A stretch of DNA of 64,000 nucleotides from CAWDDA01 sp963813345. GTDB taxonomy: Bacteria; Acidobacteriota; Blastocatellia; RBC074. Below are positions 54,192 to 62,544 of this stretch, piece after piece (positions within the stretch are counted from its first letter, which is position 1; each line of letters starts with the position of its first letter). The notes beneath the pieces were generated by a model. That model worked only from the letters and a program-made list of their open reading frames with translations. It did not search any database and had not been told where the DNA came from. The translations under genes and the position numbers were made by a program. The stretch spans positions 248,001 through 312,000 of the forward strand of contig CAWEYR010000030.1 in the NCBI GenBank assembly GCA_963813345.1, read 5' to 3'.

Positions 54192-54989
54192 ATGCGTATT
54201 TGCATCCTCGGAAGCGGCAGTTCCGGAAATGCGACACTGATTGTCGCTGGCGAAACGCGCGTACTGGTAGACTGCGGACTCAGCGGGCGCGAAACCCTCA
54301 AACGAATTCAGGACGTCGGCGAAGATCCCTACAAGCTTTCGGGTATCGTCGTTACGCACGAGCATGGAGACCATGCCGGTGGTTTGGCAGGGCTTGCAAA
54401 GCTGCTCAATGTTCCGGTTTACATCTCGCTGGCAACGCTCGAAGCCTGCAATCTGGGTGAGCGTGTAAAACGTCTTCGCAAGCTGATACCGATCCAGTCG
54501 TCCGAGGATTTCGAAGTCGGATCCCTCAAATTCCATCCATTTACGATTCCACACGATGCCGTCGATCCGTTTGCCTTTACAGTCGAGGCAAATGGAAAAA
54601 AACTCGCCATGGCGGTCGATCTCGGGTACATAAATGCTCTGGCAGCGGAAAGATTTCGTGGTGCTGACGTTCTTATTATCGAAGCGAACCACGAAATCGA
54701 GATGCTTCGTGCCAGTTCAGTTTATCCGTGGTCGCTCAAACAGCGAATAATGAGCCGTACGGGACATACCTCAAATGACGAGATGGCTCGCTATCTTTAC
54801 GAAGATTTCGACGGACGCGCAGAACACGTGGTTCTCGCCCATCTTTCACAGCACACGAATCATCCTGAAATAGCGCGCCTGGCGGCGATTCAGGCACTTG
54901 ACGCCCGCGGCCGCCTTTTTTGTCAGCACAATGATCGCCGCGTGCGCATTGCGCGTTATGATGGTCCGAGCGACTGGATAGAGTTATGA
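54192..54989 (+). CDS. MBL-fold metallo-hydrolase, WalJ/YycJ-like
   Basis: 265 residues. The metal-binding motif THEHGDHAGG lies near residues 56-65; downstream ligands include IPHDAVDP and the conserved Asp of AVDLGY, and the terminal His is in CQHNDRRVRI. The start MRICILGSGSSGNATLI is typical of WalJ/YycJ-type hydrolases, which are linked to DNA repair or cell-wall regulation. The stop overlaps the next start by ATGA. Confidence 0.9.
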   Translation: MRICILGSGSSGNATLIVAGETRVLVDCGLSGRETLKRIQDVGEDPYKLSGIVVTHEHGDHAGGLAGLAKLLNVPVYISLATLEACNLGERVKRLRKLIPIQSSEDFEVGSLKFHPFTIPHDAVDPFAFTVEANGKKLAMAVDLGYINALAAERFRGADVLIIEANHEIEMLRASSVYPWSLKQRIMSRTGHTSNDEMARYLYEDFDGRAEHVVLAHLSQHTNHPEIARLAAIQALDARGRLFCQHNDRRVRIARYDGPSDWIEL

Positions 54990-56124
54990 GGATCGGGCGC
55001 CATCATTTGACTTCCTGGCTTTGTCTGCTCTTTGCGTGCTTTGCCTGTTTGGCGCAGCGGCTGCCCCGGCGCTGGCACAATCGGGGCGCAAGGTCGCGCC
55101 GCGCCCGGGCGATTCCCCGGTAGTACGCGTCGAAACGATAGAGGTGCTCGTTCCGATCAATGCGTACGATGAGAACGGGTTTGAACGTGACCGATCTTGA
55201 GCTGAAAGATCTCCTGATCGTAGAGAATGGTGAGCCGCGAACCATTACCAACCTCAGACGCGAGCCCGCGAGTATTGTGCTCGTGCTTGACCTCGGAAAC
55301 GGTATCGGCACGTTCAAGAACGGCGCCTCGGCAGTCTACAATCCTGTCCCGGAACCATCGCGGTACGATCCCACAGTGCCGGTCTGGTCAAAGCGTCACG
55401 ATATCATCGCCCGTCCGGCTTCGAGAGAATTTGCCGACAATTTCGTGCGAGGACTTTCAGGTGATGATCGGGTTGCTATCATTCAATACTCTGATCGAGT
55501 CGAGCTGATTCAGGATTTCACTTCAGACCGCGAGCAGGCTTTCTCGGCACTCAGTTCGAAGTATCGAGTCGGGCTCAAATCCCGATTTTATGATGCCCTT
55601 TCACTCGCTGCCGAGAAGATTCGCCATCAGCCGGGTCGTCGCGTGATAGTCCTTCTGAGTGATGGAGTTGATACAGCCAGCAAAACCACGCGACAGAAGG
55701 CTCTCGAAGCGGTCGCCCATTCCTCGGCAACCGTACTGATTGTGGGATGGGATGAGGTGTTGAGAAATGAGATCAATGCCGCCATGACCTGGAAGAAAGC
55801 ACACGATGAGCCTGGCACCGCGCAGCGCAAACGCCTGAAAGAGCTCCGGAGATTTCTTGCCGACCTTGAAGCTGCGCGCTACGATCTCGAGCGTTTGGCT
55901 GAGAACAATGGCGGCGAATTGATTGCGCCCCGGATTTTCCCCGGCTGGTCAATGATGCGCCACTCGGACTTCTGCGCGAGATTGGCGCGCAATACAGCCT
56001 GGCTTTCCTGACCGAGAGAGGCGGGGCAGCGGAAAGTGACCGGGAAATCAATGTCATCTCTGCAAGGAAGGGAATGAGCATCCGCTCCCGCCGTAGCTAT
56101 CATATCGAGGATCAACAGCAGTGA
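54986..56124 (+). CDS. VWFA-related acidobacterial protein (three frameshifts)
   Basis: About 380 residues when repaired. The signal peptide (RIGRHHLTSWLCLLFACFAC) is followed by APALAQ. The von Willebrand A domain contains VNGEPR-like IVENGEPRTITNLRRE, SIVLVLDLGN, FVRGLSGDDRVAIIQYSD and VIVLLSDGVDTASK. It resembles the VWFA-related family typical of Acidobacteria. The MIDAS start reads DLGNG rather than DxSxS, so metal binding may be lost. Breaks lie near 55048, 55180 and 55940; one is an extra base and two are missing bases. The final frame ends LTERGGAAESDREINV, RSYHIEDQQQ and overlaps the next start. Confidence 0.78.
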
Positions 56125-56315
56125 CGGAGGCTCGGGAGCAGCTCAGAAAGGCCTACCGGCGAGCGAGTATCGGGCTCGCAATTGCCGCAGTAGTCTGGGG
56201 GGTGGCTTATTTTGTCGCGCGTGATCGAGGATGGCCCGAGCAGACACTCCTGATCCCCGTCGCTGCGGCAGTATTATCCGCGCTTTGTTACTGGCGCTAT
56301 CGCGGAATGACATGA
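56121..56315 (+). CDS. Small two-helix membrane protein
   Basis: 64 residues from GTG 56121, overlapping the VWA stop by GTGA. Two hydrophobic segments (IGLAIAAVVWGVAYFVA and LLIPVAAAVLSALCY) are separated by DRGWPEQ. The N-terminus is charged (REQLRKAYRRAS). I do not recognise a family. The overlap and codon use support a real gene rather than a chance frame. Confidence 0.65.
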   Translation: MTEAREQLRKAYRRASIGLAIAAVVWGVAYFVARDRGWPEQTLLIPVAAAVLSALCYWRYRGMT

Positions 56316-56336
56316 GCTCGTCCGAGGGATGAACGG

Positions 56337-57660
56337 ATGATTGGACGTTACACGCTGCCAGAGATGGGCAGCATCTGGACCGAAGAGAACCGCTATCAAA
56401 AGTGGCTCGAGGTTGAGCTCGCCGCCTGTCAGGCGAATGCTGAAGCCGGAAGGATTCCAGCACAAGCCCTGGAAATTATCCGCAGCAAGGCCAGATTCTC
56501 AGTCGACAGAATCCACGAACTTGAAAAGACCACGGATCACGATGTGATTGCCTTCACCAGCAACCTCGCCGAAAACATCGGAGAGGAAGCGCGATGGGTT
56601 CACTATGGTCTCACCTCCTCTGACGTTGTCGACACGGCAAACGCATTGCTTCTGAGGGAAGCCGGTGATCTGATCCTCGAGCGTCTGCAGGCGCTGAGCG
56701 ACGTCCTCAAACGGCGTGCGATCGAGCTCAAGGACACGCCGATGATCGGCAGAACGCATGGCGTTCACGCCGAGCCGACGACAGTCGGGCTGACGTTTGC
56801 GCTCTGGTTTGAAGAGATGCGCAGGAACATCGATCGGATGACTCGGGGGCGTGCCGGAGTGAGCTATGGCAAGCTCTCGGGCGCGGTTGGCACATTCGCG
56901 CACCTCGATCCTGAGATAGAAGAAAGAGTCTGTTTCCTGCTTGGTCTGAGGCCGGCGACGATTTCCACGCAGATAATCCAGAGGGACCGTTACGCCGAAT
57001 TCGTTGCGGTCCTGGCAATAATTGCGTCATCGCTTGAGAAGATCGCGTTGCAGGTTCGCCACTGGCAGCGGACGGAAGTGCGGGAAGCACACGAGTTCTT
57101 CAAGCCAGGGCAGAAAGGGTCATCCGCGATGCCACACAAGCGGAACCCGATTCTTTCTGAACGTATTTGCGGAATGGCGCGACTGGTGCGCGGTTATGCG
57201 GTCGCTGCGCTCGAAAACAATGCTCTCTGGCACGAGCGTGATATTTCGCATTCATCTGCCGAGCGCGTACTCTTGCCTGATGCCTGCATCGCGATTGATT
57301 ACATGATAGTCAAGACGACGTCGCTTCTCGACAAGCTGGTGATCAACGCGAAGAAGATGCGAGAGAACATCGATTTGACTGGAGGGCTCGTCTTTTCGGG
57401 CCAGTTGCTGCTCGAGCTTTCAGCTGCAGGTGTGGCGCGCGAAGAGGCCTACACGTGGGTGCAGCGGAACGCAATGAAGGCGTGGGATGAAGGATTGGAT
57501 TTCAAGGAGCTTGTAGCGCAGGATTCGGACATCGCACGCACTTTGAGCGCAGCTCAGATTCTCCCGCGCATTTGATCTCAGTGTTCAATTGAGAAATGTT
57601 GGCCGAATCTTTGAAAGGGTTTTTGGAAAAGATGCTCGCAAAAGTATTCGTCACACTTAA
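56337..57660 (+). CDS. purB: Adenylosuccinate lyase (C-terminal frameshift)
   Basis: About 440 residues when repaired. It catalyses two beta-eliminations in purine synthesis. Motifs: RTHGVHAEPTTVGL (near residue 140), the fumarase-family signature GSSAMPHKRNP (near residue 262), ERDISHSSAER and DLTGGLVFSGQLL. The frame stops at 57575 after SAAQILPRI, but dropping one base near 57570 continues FDLSVQLRNVGRIFERVFGK, the normal PurB C-terminus, to a TAA at 57658-57660. This overlaps the purS start. A housekeeping enzyme truncated like this argues for a sequencing error. Confidence 0.93.
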
Positions 57661-57877
57661 GAACGGTGTCCTCGATCCGCAGGGCAAAGCGATTCATCAC
57701 GCGGCTGAAACAATCGGCTTTTCCGGTTTCGCCGACGTACGGCAGGGAAAATACTTTGAGATAAGTCTCAATGACGCCGTCACGGAAGGTGAAGCTCGGG
57801 ACCAGGTCGAGCGCTTTGCTCATGATGTGTTGTCAAACCCTGTAATCGAAGACTATCGCGTGGAGTTGGTGAACTGA
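57632..57877 (+). CDS. purS: PurS subunit of FGAM synthase
   Basis: 81 residues from ATG 57632. AKVFVTLKNGVLDPQGKAI and FADVRQGKYFEISL match PurS, the small subunit of the PurLQS phosphoribosylformylglycinamidine synthase. An ATG further upstream (57596) lies inside purB and adds no family residues. The purB-purS order is common, but purQ and purL do not follow here; the next gene is a haem-binding protein. Confidence 0.92.
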   Translation: MLAKVFVTLKNGVLDPQGKAIHHAAETIGFSGFADVRQGKYFEISLNDAVTEGEARDQVERFAHDVLSNPVIEDYRVELVN

Positions 57878-58342
57878 ATGAGAATCATCAAGCGGCTGGC
57901 GATCGTTCTTTTACTTCTCGTACTCGCAATCCAGGTTGTGCGGCCTGAAAAGACAAATCCTGTCATCGACGGAGCGCGCACGATCGAGGCAAGAACTCAG
58001 ATGTCACCTCAAGTCTCAGCGATCATCGAGCGATCGTGTCAGAACTGTCATACGTACAAAACCGTATGGCCCTGGTACAGCCAGGTGGCGCCTATGTCGT
58101 GGCTGGTAGCGAGCGATGTGAAAGAGGCCCGCGAGCACCTCTCACTGTCGGACTGGGCCAACTACGATAAGAAGAAAGCTGTCAGCAAGCTGGATGAAAT
58201 CTGCGAAGAAGTGAGCGAAGGAAACATGCCTCTCCCCAGCTACACCTTGCTTCACCCTGAGGCGAAACTCACCGAAGAAGACAAGAGAATCCTCTGCGAT
58301 TGGGTGAAGGAAGAAGTCCGCAGAATCGAAACCGCGAACTAG
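57878..58342 (+). CDS. Haem-binding domain protein (cytochrome c-like)
   Basis: 154 residues. A signal/anchor segment LAIVLLLLVLAIQVV is followed by CQNCHTYKTVWPWYSQVAP (near residue 53), the CxxCH haem motif of the small haem-binding domain family. SWLVASDVKEAREHLSLSDW and a C-terminal helical part follow. The protein is expected to be periplasmic. Start ATG 57878 directly follows the purS stop. Its redox partner is unknown. Confidence 0.88.
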   Translation: MRIIKRLAIVLLLLVLAIQVVRPEKTNPVIDGARTIEARTQMSPQVSAIIERSCQNCHTYKTVWPWYSQVAPMSWLVASDVKEAREHLSLSDWANYDKKKAVSKLDEICEEVSEGNMPLPSYTLLHPEAKLTEEDKRILCDWVKEEVRRIETAN

Positions 58343-58349
58343 TCCGCTG

Positions 58350-58560
58350 GAAGCGCGCAGTCCTGCGGAGCGCTAAGCCAGGGGTTGATCTTCAGACCTG
58401 GCCACGAGCCGCGAAGCGTGCGAGTCGTGAGCACGAGTCACTTTGCTGACGACTCGCACGCTTCGCGATGCTCGTGGCCGGTCTGGAGACCGGACGCTCC
58501 CAGGCTTGGCGCTCACTGCGCCGAGGCTATGGCGCTACCCTGGCGCTCCCAGGACTATCT
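58350..58560. repeat. Family D-related palindromic cluster
   Basis: AAGCCAGGGGTTGATCTTCA matches the family D arm. Inside is an inverted repeat of about 30 bp (58399-58428 / 58449-58480, GCCACGAGCCGCGAAGCGTG versus CACGCTTCGCGATGCTCGTG). Then GGTCTGGAGACCGGACGCTC, CCCAGGCTTGGCGCTC and a final CCTGGCGCTCCCAGG form further small hairpins. The right end provides the stop and last residues of the TIR protein on the minus strand. Confidence 0.8.
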
Positions 58561-59294
58561 TCCTTCTTCTTGTCGATGTTGCTGAGCGCTTCGAGCTCGG
58601 AGCTCAGCCTTGCAACCAGGGCGGCTCTCTTCTTAAGGGTTCTTTCACGAGTGGTTGAAACCTTCGCTGAAGGCCAGTTGTTTTGCAGCTTCCTCAGTTC
58701 TTTCTCCTTCTGTCGAATGGCTCCCGGTGCATCGCGGGTGTTTGCCACTAACTGAGCGAGGCGGGAAGCGTCACCTTGCGGGAGGTCTTTTATGAGGACA
58801 GGCTTTCCGAGGTCGGGTCTCGGACCAATCGGCGGCGATGAAGCTGCAGGCTGGTCCCAGAGATGATGCAACAGTTCTTTGACGTAGGTCTGAAACCGCC
58901 GCGTACTCCGCGCGTCGAGGTACTTTCTGTTTCTGAGAAACGAAGGTAATGACTCTTGAGGATTGCGTCCGCGAAGGATTGGTATGAACTTCTTCTTCGA
59001 AGACATCGCGCTGAACATTTCACCGGTAATCACACCTGCCTCGTAACCTACGCCTCCTACGCGAGCATTCGCTCGCTCTGCATAGCGCGGTGTACATACA
59101 AGGGCTACAAACTGGCTCTCCTGAATCGCTCTCTCCATGTACGCTGGCAGGTCAATGCCGAGATGGGTTTCCCAGAGATCAAGGTGTGTAACTACGCCAT
59201 TGCTTACAAGCGCTTCTGCAAGCCTGCGCACCCATCGCTCGTGACGCTTACCTTCCCACGCATAGCTGAGGAAACACGTTGGATTCTCGGCCAT
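58527..59294 (-). CDS. TIR/SEFIR-domain protein
   Basis: 255 residues. The N-terminal ~140 residues form a TIR-like domain: CFLSYAWEGKRHERWVRRLA, HLDLWETHLGIDLPAYM, AIQESQFVALVCTPRYAER, GGVGYEAGVITGEMFS (candidate catalytic Glu) and KKFIPILRGRNP. The C-terminal ~100 residues are basic and helical (LRKLQNNW, TTRERTLKKRAALVARL), possibly coiled coil. Such proteins make NAD-derived signals or are effectors in defence systems, but no obvious effector or sensor gene lies next to it. The last residues (SPGSARVAP) and the stop are encoded by the palindromic cluster at 58350-58560. The upstream neighbour on the same strand is a VWA gene. Confidence 0.85.
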   Translation of the reverse strand: MAENPTCFLSYAWEGKRHERWVRRLAEALVSNGVVTHLDLWETHLGIDLPAYMERAIQESQFVALVCTPRYAERANARVGGVGYEAGVITGEMFSAMSSKKKFIPILRGRNPQESLPSFLRNRKYLDARSTRRFQTYVKELLHHLWDQPAASSPPIGPRPDLGKPVLIKDLPQGDASRLAQLVANTRDAPGAIRQKEKELRKLQNNWPSAKVSTTRERTLKKRAALVARLSSELEALSNIDKKKEDSPGSARVAP

Positions 59295-59302
59295 GTAGAT
59301 GC

Positions 59303-60304
59303 TTATTGACTCTTTGGCGGGTGATAGGCCTTGTAACGAAGGTTGATGGCCGGGTTTGGAGTCGTAACCAGGATACGGCGCTTGACGATCGGGCTGATGC
59401 CTTCCGGATAATACGTCAGCTGGTAGCGCTCGTTACGCAGCTCATCGCAGATTTCTTTGACCGCGTCCTTGATATCTCCGTCAATACCATAAACCTTGCC
59501 GCCCGTTCCGGTGGCAAGCTGCTCGAGAACAACTTCGGGCTTAGGCGCATCCTTGCGCAACGCTCCTCGAGTTCGATCTTTAATCTCGACGACGTAGACC
59601 GTAATATTCTCGTCCTGAAGCTTGGAAAGAATCTGATCAAACTTGATCTGGCTGCCTCGATCGAGACCGTCTCCAACGACTACAATCACGCGTTTCGAGA
59701 ACCCAATCGCGGGTCTCAGAACATCTTCCATAACTACATTGAGAGAATCGAAGAGACGTGGCTGGTCTGTTTTGCGCAATAGTGACAGAGTTCCCTGGAG
59801 AGCAGCAGGCTCATCGGTGAAATCAGTAATCACCTCGGGCTTGAGGTCATAACCAATGACCATTACCTTGTCGCCTTCATATATCTCCGGAGCGAACGCA
59901 GCGGGCACGGCTGCAAGCTTCTTGATGTCGGTCTGGACCGTGGCCGAATTGTCGATCAGCAGAACAATGCGGGCCGGCGTTGGATCCGGAGCGAAGCTTT
60001 CGATAGCCTGGAAAACACCTCCGTCGTAAAGCTCTATTTCGTGCTTTGCAATCAGCTTTGCAGCATCCTCGTCTGTAAGTTTTGTTGAAAGCAGACGGCG
60101 AGGCCGCGACGGGTCGTCATTGCGGCGGGCGATTACGTTGATGACAGTCGACCTTCGGGCAGAGGTCGTCGACCTCCCCGATTGCGCGAGAGCCTGGGAG
60201 CGCTGGTCTCTGACCGGCGCGTGCAGAAAAATGAGAATCGTTATACACGCGCCGGTCAGAGACCAGCGCTCCCAGGCCTTGGCAAAGTTGTCGTTGCAGC
60301 GCAT
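59303..60304 (-). CDS. VWFA-related acidobacterial protein 2
   Basis: 333 residues. VWA domain with RIVLLIDNSATVQTDIKKL (MIDAS region, DNSAT), EGDKVMVIGYDLKPEVITDF and VIVVVGDGLDRGSQIKF, then YVVEIKDRTRG. It resembles the VWFA-related acidobacterial family like the gene at 54986. The N-terminus (AKAWERWSLTGACITILIFL) looks like a signal peptide, but a family E palindrome (60193-60276) encodes most of it, up to ALAQS. The ATG at 60304 gives MRCNDNFAKAWERW; I cannot exclude a start in the family's normal position inside the repeat. Confidence 0.8.
   Translation of the reverse strand: MRCNDNFAKAWERWSLTGACITILIFLHAPVRDQRSQALAQSGRSTTSARRSTVINVIARRNDDPSRPRRLLSTKLTDEDAAKLIAKHEIELYDGGVFQAIESFAPDPTPARIVLLIDNSATVQTDIKKLAAVPAAFAPEIYEGDKVMVIGYDLKPEVITDFTDEPAALQGTLSLLRKTDQPRLFDSLNVVMEDVLRPAIGFSKRVIVVVGDGLDRGSQIKFDQILSKLQDENITVYVVEIKDRTRGALRKDAPKPEVVLEQLATGTGGKVYGIDGDIKDAVKEICDELRNERYQLTYYPEGISPIVKRRILVTTPNPAINLRYKAYHPPKSQ
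60193..60276. repeat. Family E palindrome inside the VWA 2 gene
   Basis: A perfect 31-bp inverted repeat (60193-60223 / 60246-60276, CCTGGGAGCGCTGGTCTCTG plus ACCGGCGCGTG) has a 22-base AT-rich loop. On the minus strand it is translated in frame as most of the signal peptide of the VWA 2 protein: the arms give WERWSLTGA and APVRDQRSQA, and the loop gives the hydrophobic ITILIFL. Confidence 0.93.
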
Positions 60305-60309
60305 TAGAA

Positions 60310-60696
60310 CTAACTGCCGGCAGGTTCGCTCTTGCTCGAAGCGGATTTGCTACCCGTCGAGACTCCCGTACTAACAGTTTCCTTTGAGTCGGACTTTGCC
60401 GTCTTTTCCGACTTCGAATCTGATTTTGTATCTGACTTTGTATCTGACTTCGAATCGCTCTTTGATTCTGCTGCCGCATTTTTGGCGGCGGTCCCGTCGC
60501 TTTTTTCCGACTTTCCGCGATTGGCGTAATCACTGACATACCAGCCGGAGCCTTTCAGCTGAAAACTGGTCTGTGAAAAGACCTTCTCGAGCTTTCCTCG
60601 GCACTCGGGGCATCGCGTCAGCGGCTTGTCCGACATTTTCTGCATGATTTCGAGATGATGCTTGCATTTCTGGCAAACATACTCGTAGATTGGCAT
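60310..60696 (-). CDS. FmdB-family zinc-ribbon protein
   Basis: 128 residues. The N-terminal zinc ribbon (IYEYVCQKCKHHLEIMQK, then RCPECRGKLEKVFSQT) is the FmdB regulatory-protein domain. The C-terminal half is a low-complexity Ser-Lys-Asp repeat (KSDSKSDTKSDTKSDSKSEK, about residues 78-97). The repeated AAGTCAGAT-type codons make this stretch unlike the rest of the window. The gene is adjacent to VWA 2 on the same strand. Function unknown. Confidence 0.9.
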   Translation of the reverse strand: MPIYEYVCQKCKHHLEIMQKMSDKPLTRCPECRGKLEKVFSQTSFQLKGSGWYVSDYANRGKSEKSDGTAAKNAAAESKSDSKSDTKSDTKSDSKSEKTAKSDSKETVSTGVSTGSKSASSKSEPAGS

Positions 60697-60819
60697 AGCG
60701 TCTTAACAGAGCCTCCTTCGACCAATAAATCTATCACGTCCATTATTTGGCCGCAATCAGGGCAATTTGCCAAAACTCGAAGTCCAGAGTCATAATGCGC
60801 CACGGAGTGCGGTCAAAGA

Positions 60820-61395
60820 ATGGTACCAACTGAAACGGAGGTCAAACTCAGGCTTGATGGGATCGAGAAACTTGAAGACGCGGGTCTCATCCTTAAGCTC
60901 AAGCGCGAGAAGCACTTCGAGGACAATTTCCTGCTCGATTCGGTCGACCGCCAACTTTCCCGTCGCCAGGCCGCATTGCGCGTGAGGAAGACCGAAAGCG
61001 GCCCGGCTGTCGTGACTCTGAAAGAGATGCCGGAGGCAGATGCGCCAATCTCGCAGTTCAAATCTCGCATCGAGCTCGAGACAAACGTCGTAGATCCAGA
61101 CGTCATGCTCGAGGTCTTCGAGCGTCTTGGATTTCATCGCTGGTTTCGTTACCAGAAATATCGCACCGTATACCGGGCTGAACTGCCATCCGGCCGATCG
61201 CTCGACGTCATGGTCGACGAGACACCAATAGGCAATTTCATCGAGCTGGAAGGTGACGAAGCCGAGGTCAGCGAAGCTCTTCGCATGCTCGGAGTTTCGC
61301 GAACTGAGCATATCGTCAAAAGCTATCTGGCGTTGCAAATCGAGCGTTGTGCGGCCGAGGGCCGGCCGCTTTCTGATCTGGTCTTCCAGGGGTAA
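60820..61395 (+). CDS. CYTH-domain protein (class IV adenylate cyclase-like)
   Basis: 191 residues. The CYTH signature ETEVKLRLDG (ExExK) lies at the N-terminus; ALRVRKTESGPAVVTLKE, KSRIELETNV and the FIELEGDEAEV region follow. CYTH proteins hydrolyse triphosphates or make cAMP; the substrate is unknown here. The gene is followed 6 bases later by an AmgU/MurU-like gene, so it may share that operon. Start ATG 60820 is close to the opposite FmdB gene, giving a divergent pair. Confidence 0.88.
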   Translation: MVPTETEVKLRLDGIEKLEDAGLILKLKREKHFEDNFLLDSVDRQLSRRQAALRVRKTESGPAVVTLKEMPEADAPISQFKSRIELETNVVDPDVMLEVFERLGFHRWFRYQKYRTVYRAELPSGRSLDVMVDETPIGNFIELEGDEAEVSEALRMLGVSRTEHIVKSYLALQIERCAAEGRPLSDLVFQG

Positions 61396-61401
61396 CCGCG
61401 A

Positions 61402-62410
61402 GTGCGCGCTTTAATTCTTGCCGCAGGTTTTGGCACAAGGCTCTGGCCGCTGACTATCGGGCGCACCAAGCCCGCAATCCCTCTTCTCAACCAACCACTG
61501 ATCTCGTACACGATCAACTACCTTCGCGAATATGGTTTTGACGATTTGATGATTAACCTTCATCACGAACCGGCTTCGGTTGTGGATCAGATAGGCGATG
61601 GATCGCGATACGGTGTGCGAATCACGTATTCAATCGAAGAGCCCGACATTCTCGGTACTTCTGGTGCTCTTGATCGTGTTCGTGAGTTCTTCTGTGAATC
61701 AGGATTTGTAGTCGTAAACGGAAAAATCGTTACCGAGATCGATCTCCATGCTGCACTGTCAACTCATCGTGCCGCGAATGCGATTGGCGACTCTCGTCCT
61801 TCGTCCGAACCCGTTGCGCGAACGCTTCAGTGAGGTCGAAATCACGCCAGACGGTCGCATCAGCCGCTTCGCCGGCTTTCCTGTTCCTTCTTCCCCTGAC
61901 CACCGCCCCGACCCCCGACCCCCGACCCCTGCTCCCCTGATGTTCACCGGAATTCATATCCTCGAGCCGTCGATCTTCAAATACATTCCCCGACGCGTGT
62001 TCTCGGATACGGTGCGCGACGTATATCCAAAAGCAATGAGTGAGGGAGAAACAATTGTTGCTCACATCGCAAATGAAAGCTGGTATGAGCTGAGCACGGT
62101 GGCGCGATATCTGTCGGTGAGTCTCGAGTTCCTGAGCCGGGAAGGTCGCACGTGGTCGGCCGGAGAGCGATGCGAAATCGATAAGACGGCAGCAATTGAG
62201 CGCTCGATACTCTGGCAGGGAGTACGCGTGGGCGCGGGCGCCCGTCTTAGTGGATGCGTTGTCGGGGATGATGTCACGATACCTGAAGGATCTGAGTTCA
62301 GTGGTGCGGCGATCGTCAAGGCGGATCAGCAGGCGATTGTGGAACGGCCGGAGAAGGCGAATCCCGGTACGATCATTGGCGAGAATCTTGTGGTACGTTT
62401 CCGGGAATGA
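61402..62410 (+). CDS. AmgU/MurU-like sugar-1-phosphate nucleotidyltransferase (frameshift)
   Basis: About 335 residues when repaired, from GTG 61402. LILAAGFGTRLWPLT (GxGTRL, near residue 4) and TKPAIPLLNQPLI mark a nucleotidyltransferase. The usual NGD metal motif reads NGKIVTEIDL. The frame breaks near 61787; dropping one G joins RAANAI to ATLVLRPNPLRE. Further on, a cytosine-rich tandem repeat encodes a proline-rich insert (SPDHRPDPRPPTPAP). The C-terminus has left-handed beta-helix-like turns. Its neighbour is an AmgK-like kinase, so the pair probably recycles MurNAc or GlcNAc. Confidence 0.85.
61891..61939. repeat. Tandem C-rich repeat inside the AmgU/MurU-like gene
   Basis: CCCCTGACCACCGCCCCGAC followed by CCCCGACCCCCGACCCCTGC repeats a CCCCGAC/CCCCTGAC unit. 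It resembles the GACCCCT array at 7574 and the flanks of the other family A elements. It is in frame and adds about 16 residues (SSPDHRPDPRPPTPAP) between two conserved parts of the enzyme. Confidence 0.85.
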
Positions 62411-62544
62411 TAGGATTTGGGCTTTGAAATTCCGCACACGGATTGGTAAGTCATCGCCTGGTTCCGAGCCCCCTTCCGGCCGCTGTATGCTCCCCGGCAA
62501 CAGCCTGCTCGAGTGAGCGTTTATCCGACAGGCGAGCTCCAAAT

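Noticed and set aside
58527..59294. Thoeris defence system
   Set aside because: A TIR protein is present, but no ThsA-like SIR2 or other effector lies beside it.
60618..60803. Minus-strand 61-codon frame with a CPDCG motif upstream of the FmdB gene
   Set aside because: It overlaps the FmdB gene by about 80 bases in another frame, and the single zinc-ribbon half is too little to claim a gene. It could be a small real protein if the frame is corrected.
2600..62410. Programmed ribosomal frameshifting as an explanation for split genes
   Set aside because: The breaks occur at many unrelated sites without a shared slippery heptamer or following structure, and they affect housekeeping purB. Uncorrected one-base errors explain them more simply.
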